This document shows positions 8,552-19,950 of a stretch of 51,400 bases of DNA, piece after piece. Every line of letters starts with the position of its first letter. Within the stretch, counting starts at the first letter, position 1. The DNA comes from Candidatus Shapirobacteria bacterium. Its GTDB lineage: Bacteria > Patescibacteriota > Microgenomatia > 0-14-0-10-38-17. The notes under the pieces were generated by a model that searched no databases, was not told the DNA's origin, and saw only the letters and a list, made by a program, of their open reading frames with translations. Made by a program: the position numbers and the translations under genes. The stretch covers positions 4,610-56,009 of the forward strand of contig JAQVIV010000003.1 in assembly GCA_028695445.1 (NCBI GenBank), in the 5' to 3' direction.

Positions 8552-9322
8552 TTAGAAAAAAAGCCACTCTTTGACAAAATTAAACATCTCTTGGCCAAAG
8601 AACCAAGCAGCAAAAGCAGAAAAAACCAAAAACGGCCCAAAAGCAACCGGAGTTTTCAACTTGGCCCTTCCTGCCACCATCAGTATGATACCAACCAAAG
8701 CCCCTGTCAAGAACGATAAATAAAGGGAAACCACAGTGGCCGGATAACCAAGCAATAACCCCAATAAAAAACCAATTTGAACATCGCCAAAACCTAAACC
8801 CTTTTTTTTGGTTAATAAATAAAGACCATAAAAAAATAAACCGGTAAAAACCGAGGAGAGAAGGGGATTAATCAGGCCCTGCCCACCTCCCAAAAGAAAA
8901 GTCTGATAGGCAAGAGTAACTATCAGGGCAGGATAAACAACTATCCCATAAACTAGGCGGTATTTTAAATCAGCAAAAAAAATTACCACTAGAAACGAGG
9001 CAATTACCAAACGAAAAATAACCAGCCACCAAGACAAGCCCCAAGAGAAGAAAATAATTAAAGCAAAAACCAAACCGGTAATTACCTCAACCAATGGCAG
9101 CCAAAAAGGAATTCTGCTCTTACAATACCGACATCGACCAGCAAGAAGAATAAAAGAAAAAAGAGGAACTAGGTCTAACCAGAAAAGCGGGTGTTGACAA
9201 GATTCGCAATAAGAACGACCTGAAAAAAATTTTTCGTCTCGAGCAATCCGATCAATTACAACGTTCAAAAAGGAGCCGATAAATAGGCCAATAACAAAAA
9301 CAATAATTAAATTAACACCCAT
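8552..9322 (-). CDS. pilD: Prepilin peptidase (A24 family); ORF extends to 9361, internal Met at 9322 is the likelier start
   Basis: GSFLNVVIDRIARDE, two CxxC pairs (CESC...CRYC), VFFADLKYRLVYG..., GFGDVQIGFLLGLLLG. Confidence 0.85.
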   Translation of the reverse strand: MGVNLIIVFVIGLFIGSFLNVVIDRIARDEKFFSGRSYCESCQHPLFWLDLVPLFSFILLAGRCRYCKSRIPFWLPLVEVITGLVFALIIFFSWGLSWWLVIFRLVIASFLVVIFFADLKYRLVYGIVVYPALIVTLAYQTFLLGGGQGLINPLLSSVFTGLFFYGLYLLTKKKGLGFGDVQIGFLLGLLLGYPATVVSLYLSFLTGALVGIILMVAGRAKLKTPVAFGPFLVFSAFAAWFFGQEMFNFVKEWLFF

Positions 9323-9360
9323 ACTAAAAATTCTTCTCGGCCCAAATTTAACCCACGACA

Positions 9361-9386
9361 AGGGTTAGGCTTTTGGGCCTAACCCT
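9361..9386 (-). other. Intercistronic 10-bp hairpin between a prepilin gene and pilD
   Basis: AGGGTTAGGC-TTTTGG-GCCTAACCCT perfect stem, no U-tract. Confidence 0.75.
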
Positions 9387-9398
9387 GTTATTTTGGCG

Positions 9399-10004
9399 TT
9401 ACGGCAAACAGTTGTAGCAAGCAGTCGCTCCATCAGCATCACCGGCTCCAGTACAATTTTCAACTGGACAAGCACCAGCAGGATAATCCGAAGGAAGAGT
9501 GCCATAATCTTCATGCTCTGTGCACCGCTTCCAAGCATCTTCTCTAAAAGAGGCCGACCGAGGCTTAAAGCAAACATAAGTGCTTTGCCCTTGATCACCA
9601 CCATTATAGATGCTCAATAAGCTAGCACTGGAAGAAACCACACGATTAACATAAGATTCTTTAATTTCTGCCGTACCTCCAGCAGATAAGTTTGTTAACA
9701 TCGCTTCAGCATCATCTCCAAATGCCTGATCTGCTGCGCTAATTTCTACCCAATCAAGAGTAGTGTTTTCACTTTGAGCACTTGCGGCCCAAGGAAAATA
9801 ACCCTTAGTAGCATAATAGCGATCAATCGCGTTAATTAACTGTTCGGCATCAGATCTAGTTGAAGTATCCCGAGAACGATTAATCTGCTCAATCGGGTTA
9901 ATGGCCGATAATACCGCTACCGCCAAAATACCCAACAGGGTAATAACAATTAACAATTCAATTAAGGTAAAACCTTGTCTTTTCATCTTCTTCACCCCCT
10001 TCAC
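9399..10004 (-). CDS. Type IV prepilin-like protein with Cys-rich tail
   Basis: MKRQGFTLIELLIVITLLGILAVAVLSAINPIEQINRSRD; tail CPVENCTGAGDADGATACYNCLP. Confidence 0.85.
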   Translation of the reverse strand: MKGVKKMKRQGFTLIELLIVITLLGILAVAVLSAINPIEQINRSRDTSTRSDAEQLINAIDRYYATKGYFPWAASAQSENTTLDWVEISAADQAFGDDAEAMLTNLSAGGTAEIKESYVNRVVSSSASLLSIYNGGDQGQSTYVCFKPRSASFREDAWKRCTEHEDYGTLPSDYPAGACPVENCTGAGDADGATACYNCLP

Positions 10005-10032
10005 GATAATTTCTAATTAACTTTTAATTTTT

Positions 10033-11235
10033 CTAGAAGCTGCTGGTTAAATTATAAATCGGCATTAAGACGGCCACCACTAAAAACATTACCCCAACGC
10101 CTAATACAATCATGATAATTGGGCCCAAAGCGGTTGTCAAGCCTTTAACGGCCGTTTCCGCCTCACCCTTAAAAAAGGCAGAAACTTTCTCAAGCGATTC
10201 ATCAATCTTACCGGTGCCTTCACCCACCGCCACCATTTGATAAAGGATCGGCGGAAAAACAGTAAAATTAGCCATCATGCCGGATAAAGATCGGCCTTTT
10301 TCCACCCCTCGAGCGCACTGCTTCATAGCATCTCGAAAAACTAGATTACCCACCGATTCGGCAATAATATCCAAAGCCTCGACCAAAGAAAGACCCGTTC
10401 CCAAAAGCAAGCCCAAGGTTCGACTCATATTGGCCAAAATTGTCTTTCCTTGCAATGGCCCAACAACAGGGAGGCGCAAAATGGTCTCATCAATTTTTCT
10501 GGCTCCCTGATCAGTATTTTTAAATTTAATAAATAAATAAACTAAACCGGTCACAGAAATTATTGCCAGCCACCAAGTTTTAATAAAAAAATCGGAAATT
10601 GCCATTAAAGCCTTAGTGGCCGCTGGTAAATCAGCGTCCAGTTCCGAATAAAGAGATAACATTTTGGGGACCACAAAAATCATTACAATTGTTCCAACAA
10701 TAATCATCATCACCATCACAATAATCGGATAAATTAGCGCCCCTTTAACATTGTTTCGAAAAGCTTTTTCTTCTTCCTGGTCATCGGCTAATCGAGACAG
10801 CACTTTGTCTAAAACACCCGCCGCCTCCCCTGATCTAACCGAGGCCACATAAATATTGGAAAAAATATCCGGCCAACCTGATAAAGACTCCCCCAAAGAC
10901 TTGCCTGACTCCACTCGCCGCAAAACTTCATCAATGATTTCGGCAAACCTAGGACTAACCTGTTCCTTGAGAGAAAAAAGAGCATCATTTAACGATAAGC
11001 CAGCGTTAATCATGGTCGACAATTGCCGAGTGAAAATAACCACCTCATCCCGAGAAACCCGATTAACCGGACTAATTTTTTCTAGATTAAAATTAAATCC
11101 TGAGCCCTCTTTTAAAGAAACAATAAAAAAACCCCGTTCTTTAAGAAGAGAAACCGCCCGATCCTTGCTTTCCGCTTCCACTACCCCCTTAACGGTTTTG
11201 CCCTCTTTGTTCTTGGCTTGATAAGTGTATTCCAT
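10033..11235 (-). CDS. pilC: Type II secretion/type IV pilus inner-membrane protein PilC
   Basis: MEYTYQAKNKEGKTVKGVVEAESKDRAVSLLKERGFFIVSL..., two GspF domains. Confidence 0.9.
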   Translation of the reverse strand: MEYTYQAKNKEGKTVKGVVEAESKDRAVSLLKERGFFIVSLKEGSGFNFNLEKISPVNRVSRDEVVIFTRQLSTMINAGLSLNDALFSLKEQVSPRFAEIIDEVLRRVESGKSLGESLSGWPDIFSNIYVASVRSGEAAGVLDKVLSRLADDQEEEKAFRNNVKGALIYPIIVMVMMIIVGTIVMIFVVPKMLSLYSELDADLPAATKALMAISDFFIKTWWLAIISVTGLVYLFIKFKNTDQGARKIDETILRLPVVGPLQGKTILANMSRTLGLLLGTGLSLVEALDIIAESVGNLVFRDAMKQCARGVEKGRSLSGMMANFTVFPPILYQMVAVGEGTGKIDESLEKVSAFFKGEAETAVKGLTTALGPIIMIVLGVGVMFLVVAVLMPIYNLTSSF

Positions 11236-11310
11236 AACCGTATTAATTTTTAATTTCAAGTTCTTAACTTTTAAATATAGGCCCAACAAGACTTATCAGA
11301 CCAATAATTT

Positions 11311-12396
11311 TTACGAGGCTTTTCTCGTTCTTCCCACTAGTCTTAACAACTCTTGCGGCCGCAGGGCATATTCCTGGGCCACCTCAAAAGAAATTTTTCC
11401 TTCTGACACTAAAGCGGCCAAAGAGGTTTCCAGACTAATCATGCCCACCTCCCGAGAAGTTTGAATAATATTATCAATCATATGGGTTTTGCCTTCGCGA
11501 ATAGCTGTTTTGACCGCATTAGAGGCCAGCATGATTTCTGTGGCCGGCAAGCGGCCGCCATTTAGGCCAGGAATTAGGCGCTGGGAAATAACCCCGGCAA
11601 AAACATTGCTAAACTGCATTCTAACCTGTTCTCTGCTGGCTCCTTCAGGAAAAATATCAACAATTCTATCAATTGTTTGGGCCGCCGAATTAGTATGAAG
11701 GGTAGAAAAAACCAAGTGGCCGGTTTCGGCCACCGTTAGAGCGGCGCCAATCGTTTCCAAATCTCGCATTTCACCAACAAAAACAACATCCGGATCTTCT
11801 CTTAAAACCGATCTTAGAGCCATTTTCCAGGAATGGGTATCGCGATTCATTTCTCGCTGAGAAATAATCGCCTTATCGGAAGAAAAAGTAAATTCAACCG
11901 GGTCTTCAATGGTCACCAAATGGCAGGGGCGAGTTCTGTTAACTTCCGCCAAAATTGAGGCAATGGTGGTTGACTTACCATGGCCGGTTGGGCCGGTAAC
12001 CAACACAAATCCCTGATTTAGTTTGGCAAATTCGTGACAAATTTGCGGCAAATTAAGATCATCAACCGACTTGATTTCTTTAGGGACCAACCGAAAAGCG
12101 GCCGCCAAAGAATCTTTTTGATAGTAAGCGTTGATCCTGAACCGACCCAAATCACCAAAGTCATAAGAGAAATCCAGTTCTTTATTAGTGAGAATGATTT
12201 CTCTTTGCTCTTGGTTGGCAACAGCAAAGACCAGGCTGGCAACATCATCTTTGGTTAGGGGTGACTGCTGGGGCAGAGGAAAAAGCTTGCCATCAACCCG
12301 AAGATAAGGAGGCAAATCAACAATTAGGTGCAAGTCAGAAGCCTGTCTTCTGGCGGTTTCGGCAAATAACTGGTGAATAAGCTCTTTATTATCCAT
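11311..12396 (-). CDS. pilT: Type IV pilus retraction ATPase PilT
   Basis: GPTGHGKSTTIASIL Walker A, REDPDVVFVGEMRD, HTNSAAQTIDRIVDIFP. Confidence 0.92.
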   Translation of the reverse strand: MDNKELIHQLFAETARRQASDLHLIVDLPPYLRVDGKLFPLPQQSPLTKDDVASLVFAVANQEQREIILTNKELDFSYDFGDLGRFRINAYYQKDSLAAAFRLVPKEIKSVDDLNLPQICHEFAKLNQGFVLVTGPTGHGKSTTIASILAEVNRTRPCHLVTIEDPVEFTFSSDKAIISQREMNRDTHSWKMALRSVLREDPDVVFVGEMRDLETIGAALTVAETGHLVFSTLHTNSAAQTIDRIVDIFPEGASREQVRMQFSNVFAGVISQRLIPGLNGGRLPATEIMLASNAVKTAIREGKTHMIDNIIQTSREVGMISLETSLAALVSEGKISFEVAQEYALRPQELLRLVGRTRKAS

Positions 12397-12414
12397 AATT
12401 AAGACTCTTTTAGG

Positions 12415-14172
12415 TTAGTCGCGAACCACTCTAACCACTTCTTCTATTGTCGTTACCCCCTCCAAAACTCGCAAATACCCATCCTGCAACATGGTCACCA
12501 TGCCCTCATCAACAGCTTGTTTTTCAATTTCTCCGGCCGGCGCCTGTTCCAAAATCAGTTTAGCAATTTTCTCAGAAACCGGCAAGGCCTCATAAATTCC
12601 GATTCGGCCATAATAGCCGGTATTATTGCACTTTTCACAACCGGTTCCCCGAACCAATTCAATTTTATCTTTATTTTTAGGCATTAAGGGGCCAAGAGTT
12701 TCTCTTATTTCCGTTAAAACTGCTTCTTCGGGGATAAATTTTTCCTGACAATTAGGGCAAATTCTTCTGGCAATTCTTTGACCAATTACTAAACTCAAAG
12801 CCGAAGCTAATAAAAAAGTTTCTGCCCCCAAATCGAGCAAGCGAGGAATTGCTCCAGAGGCTTGGTTGGTGTGTAAAGTGGAAAAGACCAGATGGCCAGT
12901 TAGGGCGGCCTGAATAGCCAGTTCGGTCGTTTCCGGATCCCGAATTTCGCCAACCATCATCACGTCTGGATCCTGTCTTAAAAATGACCTTAAAGCTGAA
13001 GCAAAGGTCAGCCCCGCTTCCCGATTAACTTGAACCTGGGCAACACCGGCAATTTCATACTCCACTGGGTCTTCAATGGTAAGAATATTAACCCTGGAAG
13101 TATTAATTCTTGATAGAGCCGAATAAAGGGTGGTGGTTTTACCCGACCCGGTTGGCCCGCAGACAATGATAATTCCGTTGGGTTTAGTAATTGCTTCTTC
13201 GAAACGTTTTAGACCCAAACCACGAAGACCAAGATCCGGCAAATCCGGAACTCCACCAGAAGAACGAAGCAGACGCATAACAATTTTTTCACCATAAGTA
13301 GTTGGCACTGAAGAAACCCGTAAATCAACTTCCTCTTCGTCAACAGTAATTGAAAAACGACCGTCTTGGGGTAATCTTTTTTCGTCAATTCTCATACCTG
13401 ATAAAATCTTAATCCGTGATACCAGGGCGCCATGAATAGTTCGGGGCAATAATAGTTTTTCGTGCATAATGCCATCAATTCTGTAGCGAACTCGAGTTTT
13501 TTCCTCTTGAGGCTCAATGTGAATGTCAGAAGCTCGAGAAGTCACGGCAAACTCTAAAATCGTTGTTACTACCTTAGCAACTGGAGCCTCACGAATAACC
13601 TCTCCCAATTGGCGAATATCAATAGCTTTGGTTTTGGGAACCGACAACTCCTCATCTAAAGCCTGACTAACTTCTGCTACTAGGGTACCACCATAATATT
13701 CCTTAATGGCCAAGGCAATTTCTTCCTCATCGGCCATTTTAGGAATTACCTTAACCTGGATTTTTCTCTCTAAAAACTCAATCGCTTCTAAATCAAGTGG
13801 GTTGGCCATGGCAATCGTGATTTCGTTGCCATCACGATTATAAAGAAGGGGAATAAGCTTGTAAGTTGAAGCAATGGACTGAGAAACCAATGATATTGCT
13901 TCGGGAGAAATTGGTATTTCGGCAAGGGAAACAAAGGGAACATGAAAAAGCTCTGCTTTAGCCAGGGCCAAGCTCTTGCTGTCGACAACACCCCTTTCCC
14001 TGACAATTTGCTCTTCGGTTTTATCTTCTCGGGCGGCGTTAAGGCGAATTTGATTCCTTTTCTCCTCGGTAATTAATCCTTTTTCTAATAAAACATCGCT
14101 TAGACTGCGATTATTACCATTGTTGGTCTTGGTGTTGCTCGACGGTCCTGGCGGGGCAGATGAACCAATCAT
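12415..14172 (-). CDS. pilB: Type IV pilus assembly ATPase PilB/GspE
   Basis: GPTGSGKTTTLYSAL, RQDPDVMMVGEIRDPETTELAIQAALTGHLVFSTLHTN, Cys-pair zinc region CPNCQEK...CEKCNNTG. Confidence 0.93.
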   Translation of the reverse strand: MIGSSAPPGPSSNTKTNNGNNRSLSDVLLEKGLITEEKRNQIRLNAAREDKTEEQIVRERGVVDSKSLALAKAELFHVPFVSLAEIPISPEAISLVSQSIASTYKLIPLLYNRDGNEITIAMANPLDLEAIEFLERKIQVKVIPKMADEEEIALAIKEYYGGTLVAEVSQALDEELSVPKTKAIDIRQLGEVIREAPVAKVVTTILEFAVTSRASDIHIEPQEEKTRVRYRIDGIMHEKLLLPRTIHGALVSRIKILSGMRIDEKRLPQDGRFSITVDEEEVDLRVSSVPTTYGEKIVMRLLRSSGGVPDLPDLGLRGLGLKRFEEAITKPNGIIIVCGPTGSGKTTTLYSALSRINTSRVNILTIEDPVEYEIAGVAQVQVNREAGLTFASALRSFLRQDPDVMMVGEIRDPETTELAIQAALTGHLVFSTLHTNQASGAIPRLLDLGAETFLLASALSLVIGQRIARRICPNCQEKFIPEEAVLTEIRETLGPLMPKNKDKIELVRGTGCEKCNNTGYYGRIGIYEALPVSEKIAKLILEQAPAGEIEKQAVDEGMVTMLQDGYLRVLEGVTTIEEVVRVVRD

Positions 14173-14185
14173 AAACTTAATCCTA

Positions 14186-14214
14186 AGTGTAGGTAAATTA
14201 TGCTAGAATGTCAA
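14186..14214 (-). promoter_or_regulatory. Candidate sigma70-type promoter for pilB
   Basis: On minus: TTGACA (14209-14214), 17-bp spacer, TACACT (14186-14191). Confidence 0.6.
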
Positions 14215-14233
14215 TTGAAAGAGCAGTTGACAG

Positions 14234-14263
14234 TTGACAATTAAAAGTTAAAAAAAAGATAAT
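14234..14263 (+). promoter_or_regulatory. Candidate promoter for the holB-like gene, divergent from pilB promoter
   Basis: TTGACA (14234-14239), 18-bp spacer, GATAAT (14258-14263). Confidence 0.4.
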
Positions 14264-14375
14264 GGCTGAATGGTTTTTTTAGGTTTGTTATTAAAAACAA
14301 AAACGCTGCTAACAATTTAGCAATTTAACAATATAACAATTGGATTCTATTAGAAATTAGAAATTTCAATACAGG

Positions 14376-15017
14376 GTGTTTCATTCCATCATCATCACCG
14401 GCGGGGATCAAAAGAGCAGGGAAGAGGCCATATTAACCCTAGCCCAAAAGCAGGGCCAAAAAATAATTGAAAACAATCCCGACGTTTTTTTAATCAATCA
14501 GGAGGAGGCCGTTGGCATTAACATCATTCGCCAAATTAAAACCTGGTTAGGAAAAAAAGCCTATCAAGAAAAGAACAGATTAGTCTTAATTTACCAGGCC
14601 CAACAACTAACCACTGAGGCTCAAAATGCTTTTTTAAAAACCCTGGAAGAACCGCCAGAAAATACCATAATCATCCTGGCTGTCAACAACAGCCATCAGC
14701 TTTTGCCAACTATTGCTTCTCGTTGTCAAATCATTCGGCTAAAACCCAAAGATAGAACTAATCGTCAACAAGATTATCAAGAGCTGGTTGATATTTTTCA
14801 TCAAGATTTAGGAAAAAAAATTCTCTTTGCTCAAAAAAAAGGTAAAGAAGAGAGAAAAGAATTTTTAAATTGGCTGGAGGGGCAAAGCCAATCACTACGG
14901 CAAAAACCAACTCAAGAAAATCTCGATCTGGTAGCGCGGCTGACAGAAATCAAAACAATGATTCGGGCCAACATTGCCCCCCGTCTGGGTCTGGCATATT
15001 GGCTAATCAAGGATTAG
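14376..15017 (+). CDS. holB: DNA polymerase III delta' subunit-like (HolB)
   Basis: GTG start; KTLEEPPENTIIILAVNNSHQLLPTIASRCQIIRL clamp-loader motif. Confidence 0.75.
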   Translation: MFHSIIITGGDQKSREEAILTLAQKQGQKIIENNPDVFLINQEEAVGINIIRQIKTWLGKKAYQEKNRLVLIYQAQQLTTEAQNAFLKTLEEPPENTIIILAVNNSHQLLPTIASRCQIIRLKPKDRTNRQQDYQELVDIFHQDLGKKILFAQKKGKEERKEFLNWLEGQSQSLRQKPTQENLDLVARLTEIKTMIRANIAPRLGLAYWLIKD

Positions 15018-15127
15018 TTTTTCCTCTCTTTCGGTTTCTTGATAAATGTTATATTATATTGAAGTATTTCTCGTGGACTTTTTGTTTTTAGTAATCTACT
15101 ATCAAAATCTAAAACATAAATCACTAA

Positions 15128-17098
<1,971 letters not shown>

Positions 17099-17121
17099 GT
17101 AATTTCCGACGGGTTTTCCCC

Positions 17122-17150
17122 TTGACTCAAAATGGGCCATCGTTTATGAT
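17122..17150 (+). promoter_or_regulatory. Candidate ppdK promoter
   Basis: TTGACT (17122-17127), 17-bp spacer, TATGAT (17145-17150). Confidence 0.6.
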
Positions 17151-17187
17151 TAGCTACTGGTCTTAAAAAAATTATTTAGATTAACAA

Positions 17188-19821
17188 ATGACAACCTGGG
17201 TTTATTCTTTTAAAGAAGCAACTGGCAAAAAGAAAGAACTGCTTGGCGGCAAAGGGGCGGGCTTGGCCCAAATGACCAAAATCGGCTTACCGGTTCCTCC
17301 AGGATTTGTTATTACCACCAAAACCTGCCTGCAATATTTAAAAAATAAAAAAATTCCATCCCAAATGTGGGAGCAAGTTTTGGTTAATTTGGCCAAAATA
17401 GAGAAGGAAACCGGTAAGGGTTTTGGTGATTCGGGCAACCCCTTATTGGTTTCGGTTCGCTCCGGAGCAGTTATTTCCATGCCGGGCATGATGGATACTG
17501 TCCTTAACCTGGGTCTTAATAAAGAAACTCTCAAAGGCCTAATTACCAAAACCGGCAACGAGCGCTTCGCTCTTGATGCATACCGCCGCTTCATTCAAAT
17601 GTTTGCCAACATTGTCATGGAGGTGCCGTTGGAAAAATTTGAAGCTTTTTTGGATTCAGAAAGAAAACGATTAAAAATTAAAGACGATACTCAATTCAAG
17701 GCCCGAGATCTAAAAAAAATCATTGATCACTATTTGGTAATTTTTCAAAAAGAAACTGGCCAAACCTTCCCCCAAGATCCTCAAAAACAACTAAGGGCGG
17801 CAATAAAGGCTGTTTTTGATTCCTGGAACAACAAGCGGGCCATCGATTACCGTAACTTTAACAAAATCCCTCACGATTTAGGTACCGCTGTTAATGTTCA
17901 AACTATGGTTTTTGGTAATATGGGCGACTCATCCGGTACTGGGGTGGCTTTCACTAGAAACCCGGCTACCGGCGAAAAAAAACTTTATGGCGAATTCTTA
18001 GTTAATGCTCAAGGAGAAGATGTCGTTGCCGGCATTCGCACTCCTCGACCAATCAAAGAGCTAGAAGGGGTCTGGCCTAAAATATTTGGCCAAATCAACC
18101 GAATAGCAAAAAATTTAGAAAGACATTACCGCGACACCCAAGACTTAGAATTCACCATCGAAGAAGGAAAACTTTGGCTCTTACAAACCCGGTCTGGAAA
18201 ACGAACCGCTCAGGCCGCCATTAATATTGCCTACGACATGGTCAAAGAGGGATTAATTGGCCAAGAAGAGGCCTTAATGCGCATTGAGCCAAAACAAATT
18301 AGCCAATTGCTCCACACCCAAATTGATCCTAAGGCTAAAATTGCCGTTATCGCCAAGGGTTTGGCCGCTTCCCCCGGAGCCGCCACTGGCCAGGTAGTTT
18401 TTACTGCTGATGAAGCCGAAAAAAAGGGTAAGGCGGGGCAAAAAGTAATTTTGGTCCGCCCAGAGACTTCGCCCGATGATGTTCATGGTGTTTTACAAGC
18501 CCAGGGGGTACTAACTGCTCGCGGTGGAATGACCTCTCATGCCGCAGTAGTAGCTCGAGGCTTGGGCAAACCATGCGTTTCCGGTTGCGAAACTATTACT
18601 ATTGAAGTCAAAAAGAATCATTTTAGGGTCGGTTCGGAAACAGTCAAGGCCGGTGATGTAATTACTATTAATGGTTCCACCGGCGAAGTTATTGCCGGTA
18701 ATGTGCCGATGATCGAACCGAAAATCAGCTCTAAAATGAAAACTTTACTTGCCTGGGCCGATAAAGTTTCAAAACTTAATGTTTGGGCCAATGCCGATTA
18801 TCCTCGTGATGCCCTGGCGGCAGTTAGTTTTGGCGCTGGCGGCATTGGTCTTTGCCGAACCGAACATATGTTTATGGAACAAGAGCGGCTTCCTTTTGTC
18901 CAGGATATGATCCTGGCAGTAACCGAAACCGAAAGGGTCATTCCGCTAAAAAAGCTGGAACAATTTCAAAAACGAGATTTTGTCGGCATTTTTAAGGCCA
19001 TGAAGGGAAAACCGGTCATTATCCGTCTAATCGACCCGCCCCTTCACGAATTTCTACCCAAAGAGGAGGAAATTAATCAAAAAATTGCTCAGACAAAAAA
19101 CAAAGAAGAAAAAGATCGCTGGCAAAAAATGCTGGCCGCTTTAGAAAAAATGGCCGAAACCAACCCCATGCTGGGTCTAAGAGGTTGCCGCTTGGGCATC
19201 ATCATGCCCGATATTGTCCGCATGCAAACCAGAGCTATTATCGAGGCGGCCCTAAAAGTGAAAAAAACTGGCCAACCAGTTAAATTTAAAATTATGGTCC
19301 CCTTAGTCGGCATCTTAGAAGAATTAAAATTTGTTAAAAACGAAATCTTGATTGAAACCAAAAAAGTTTTTGCTCAAAGAGGGGAGAGGATTAATTTCGA
19401 AATCGGGACTATGATTGAACTACCACGAGCCGCTCTGGTAGCCGATGAAATCGCTCAAGAGGCAGAATTTTTCTCCTTCGGCACTAACGATTTAACTCAA
19501 ACCACCCTGGGCATTTCTCGAGACGACGCCGAAGGAAAGTTTTTAGCCCTTTATGAGGATTTAGGCATTATTAAAACCAGCCCTTTCCAAAGCCTGGACC
19601 AAGCTGGGGTTGGTCAATTAATTATCTTGGGCGTTGAGCGGGGCCGAAAAACCAGAAAAAACCTCTCTATCGGTATTTGCGGTGAACATGGTGGCGACCC
19701 GGAGAGCATTGCCTTTTGCCACTTGGCTGGCCTAAACTATGTCTCCTGCTCACCATATCGAGTCCCAGTTGCCCGAATTGCCGCTGCCCAAGCGGCCATC
19801 AGGGAAAAACAAACAGAATAA
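17188..19821 (+). CDS. ppdK: Pyruvate, phosphate dikinase
   Basis: GGKGAGLAQMTKIGLPVPPGFVITT; phosphorylated-His region GGMTSHAAVVARGLGKPCVSG; full length 877 aa. Confidence 0.96.
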   Translation: MTTWVYSFKEATGKKKELLGGKGAGLAQMTKIGLPVPPGFVITTKTCLQYLKNKKIPSQMWEQVLVNLAKIEKETGKGFGDSGNPLLVSVRSGAVISMPGMMDTVLNLGLNKETLKGLITKTGNERFALDAYRRFIQMFANIVMEVPLEKFEAFLDSERKRLKIKDDTQFKARDLKKIIDHYLVIFQKETGQTFPQDPQKQLRAAIKAVFDSWNNKRAIDYRNFNKIPHDLGTAVNVQTMVFGNMGDSSGTGVAFTRNPATGEKKLYGEFLVNAQGEDVVAGIRTPRPIKELEGVWPKIFGQINRIAKNLERHYRDTQDLEFTIEEGKLWLLQTRSGKRTAQAAINIAYDMVKEGLIGQEEALMRIEPKQISQLLHTQIDPKAKIAVIAKGLAASPGAATGQVVFTADEAEKKGKAGQKVILVRPETSPDDVHGVLQAQGVLTARGGMTSHAAVVARGLGKPCVSGCETITIEVKKNHFRVGSETVKAGDVITINGSTGEVIAGNVPMIEPKISSKMKTLLAWADKVSKLNVWANADYPRDALAAVSFGAGGIGLCRTEHMFMEQERLPFVQDMILAVTETERVIPLKKLEQFQKRDFVGIFKAMKGKPVIIRLIDPPLHEFLPKEEEINQKIAQTKNKEEKDRWQKMLAALEKMAETNPMLGLRGCRLGIIMPDIVRMQTRAIIEAALKVKKTGQPVKFKIMVPLVGILEELKFVKNEILIETKKVFAQRGERINFEIGTMIELPRAALVADEIAQEAEFFSFGTNDLTQTTLGISRDDAEGKFLALYEDLGIIKTSPFQSLDQAGVGQLIILGVERGRKTRKNLSIGICGEHGGDPESIAFCHLAGLNYVSCSPYRVPVARIAAAQAAIREKQTE

Positions 19822-19852
19822 GCCCCGGGTCCCCAAAGGCGACAACGCTTCT

Positions 19853-19887
19853 TTCTCATGATCCTCCACGATCCCGGATCGTGAGAA
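19853..19887 (+). other. Two overlapping, mutually exclusive hairpins between ppdK and gyrA
   Basis: TTCTCATGATCC(19853-19864)/GGATCGTGAGAA(19876-19887), 12 bp with one G.U; competing CACGATC(19867-19873)/GATCGTG(19877-19883). Confidence 0.7.
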
Positions 19888-19950
19888 GGGTTTGTTGGCC
19901 ACCCGAGGGCCATGTTACAATTAACTTGGCTTGTCAAAAAGAAAAAACAC

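Noticed and set aside
9365-9604. 79-aa minus ORF overlapping the prepilin 3' end
   Set aside because: Alternative frame of the Cys-rich prepilin gene; no independent support.
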